DNA from: Osedax fenrisi
Taxonomy: Eukaryota; Annelida; Polychaeta; Sabellida; Siboglinidae
NCBI GenBank assembly: GCA_964019155.1
Contig: OZ025242.1
Location: 70,999,728-71,063,727 of the forward strand
DNA: 64,000 nucleotides
Reading direction: 5' to 3'
The notes under the pieces are model-generated. The model ran no database searches, was not told the origin of the DNA, and saw only the letters and a list, made by a program, of their open reading frames with translations. A program made the position numbers and the translations under genes. Below are positions 62,671 to 64,000 of this stretch, one piece after another (within the stretch, counting starts at the first letter, position 1; the number at the start of each line of letters is the position of its first letter).

Positions 62671-64000
62671 TCCAATTTATTCTAATTTGGACCTATATGT
62701 GGGTATTGTGGTCGATAGTATAGGGTACAATTGTGATATACACTAAATTCTTTAAATTATTTGTATATATTTAATCTGATATATATATATATATATATTA
62801 TATTGACAATCAATTTTAAATATATACAAATAATGTAACATAGCGTTGTATTGTTAAATATTTAATGAAAATTTGAATTTTTATTTCTAATAGATTAATA
62901 TTTATATAAATGACAAATTTGTTATACCTTAATTCATATACTTATATACTTCATATACTTAAATTATTAAATTGTTTTCATATATAATAATATATTATCA
63001 AAGAGAAAGAACATATTTGTTTGTTCTAATGATTAATTCTATAAGATTATATTATAATTGAAGATAATTTATCTAACTATAATTCAATATGTAATAAATT
63101 ATATAATGTAAATAAGTAATATAACAATTATAAATGATAACAATATAGTCCAGTATTATTTTACAAAGAATTCTATAGAATTAAATTATGTAAGTAATAT
63201 AATATTACACTAGTAATTATATATATATATATATATATAATATATGTACATATATAACTATAAATAATTACTATTATTTTGTATAGGTTCAATATCATGA
63301 AATCTAATATTATTTATAACCTCAATTATTAATAAACTGAAAGAGATGACTCTGATTTGTGTAGCTGTGATTACTGATGAACATGAGTCGGACATCAGTA
63401 CCTTTAGACATTTCGGAGCCAATTTGTCTTCCCATAACTATAGTTTGTATATAATTGTATATGTATATTAATGTTTAATAGGTACACAAATAAATATTAA
63501 TAATAATGAACTGTTTTATATACCCGATGTAATGTATATGATAAAGTAATATCTGAATATATTTGCTGTATCAATTAAAGTACTTTGTTATGATAATGTT
63601 AGCATTTTACTTAAATACATTTATTAAAACTAATTTACATCATAAATACAATTATAATCATATAGCACGCTAATTTTGTTAAATTAGAAAATCGAATATA
63701 GATGAAATCGAATAATTGTTTTACAATAAATTTTAATTAATAAGCTTTACTATTATTTATTTATTTACAATAATCTTATATAAAATAAATTATTGAATAT
63801 ATAATTAAATTACAAATATAAAATAAATAGATCAATATGTTGGTATTAAATAGTGTATTAGTACCAGTTTCTATATAATTTATTTATAAAAAAATATATA
63901 CAATAATAAACATTATCCATTCCATATTAGTGATTATCAATATAGAATACAACGCATAGTATTAAACTATCGCAGCTAAATAACTAGATACAATAGTATT
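62671..64000. other. AT-rich stretch to the window end
   Basis: No gene is recognised. A short frame at about 63384-63450 starting MSRTSVPLDISEP is open to a TAA but has no further support. Confidence 0.5.

Overview
This window is AT-rich nuclear DNA from an animal, most likely an invertebrate. The evidence is a spliced BTB-BACK-Kelch gene of the KLHL10 type with GT-AG introns, a fragment of a UHRF1-like gene, and a dense load of eukaryotic mobile elements (two Ty3/Gypsy elements, at least four LINE remnants, a tRNA-derived SINE, and hAT-type and other inverted-repeat elements). Long (TA)n and (CA)n tracts occur throughout. I cannot place it to phylum. No bacterial, viral or organellar gene set is present.

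Layout. 0.25-1.2 kb: a 23-bp minisatellite that stays in register. 1.7-7 kb: inverted-repeat elements, an Arg-tRNA-like SINE, and a LINE remnant split by a 931-bp element flanked by TA. 7.8-10.4 kb: a broken LINE on the minus strand (endonuclease plus reverse transcriptase). 11.0-18.9 kb: the one convincing host gene, a four-exon KLHL10-like gene predicted at 590 aa, with hAT-like, MITE and microsatellite insertions in its introns. 19.3-22.1 kb: a decayed Gypsy element on the minus strand. 23-25.5 kb: a minisatellite and two hAT MITEs. 26.1-30.8 kb: a much better preserved Gypsy element (gag, protease, RT, RNase H, integrase, 3' LTR) with a clear candidate -1 frameshift signal, but broken reading frames and no visible 5' LTR.

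32.6-34.6 kb: a large inverted-repeat element. 36.55-48.35 kb: a tandem triplication in which each copy has a different history. Copy 1 carries a 2.7-kb hAT-type element whose empty site is visible in copies 2 and 3. Copy 2 carries a GC-rich exon-like island. Copy 3 carries a UHRF1 RING-exon fragment. 49-64 kb: a hAT MITE, LINE remnants, several MITEs and strong palindromes in otherwise AT-rich DNA.

The genes do not form a pathway. The KLHL10-like protein would be a substrate adaptor for a Cullin-3 ubiquitin ligase. The UHRF1 piece appears to be a displaced fragment. Most other structure is mobile-element archaeology, and the nested insertions allow relative dating. Everything here was read by eye from the sequence; family names rest on recognised motifs, not on searches.
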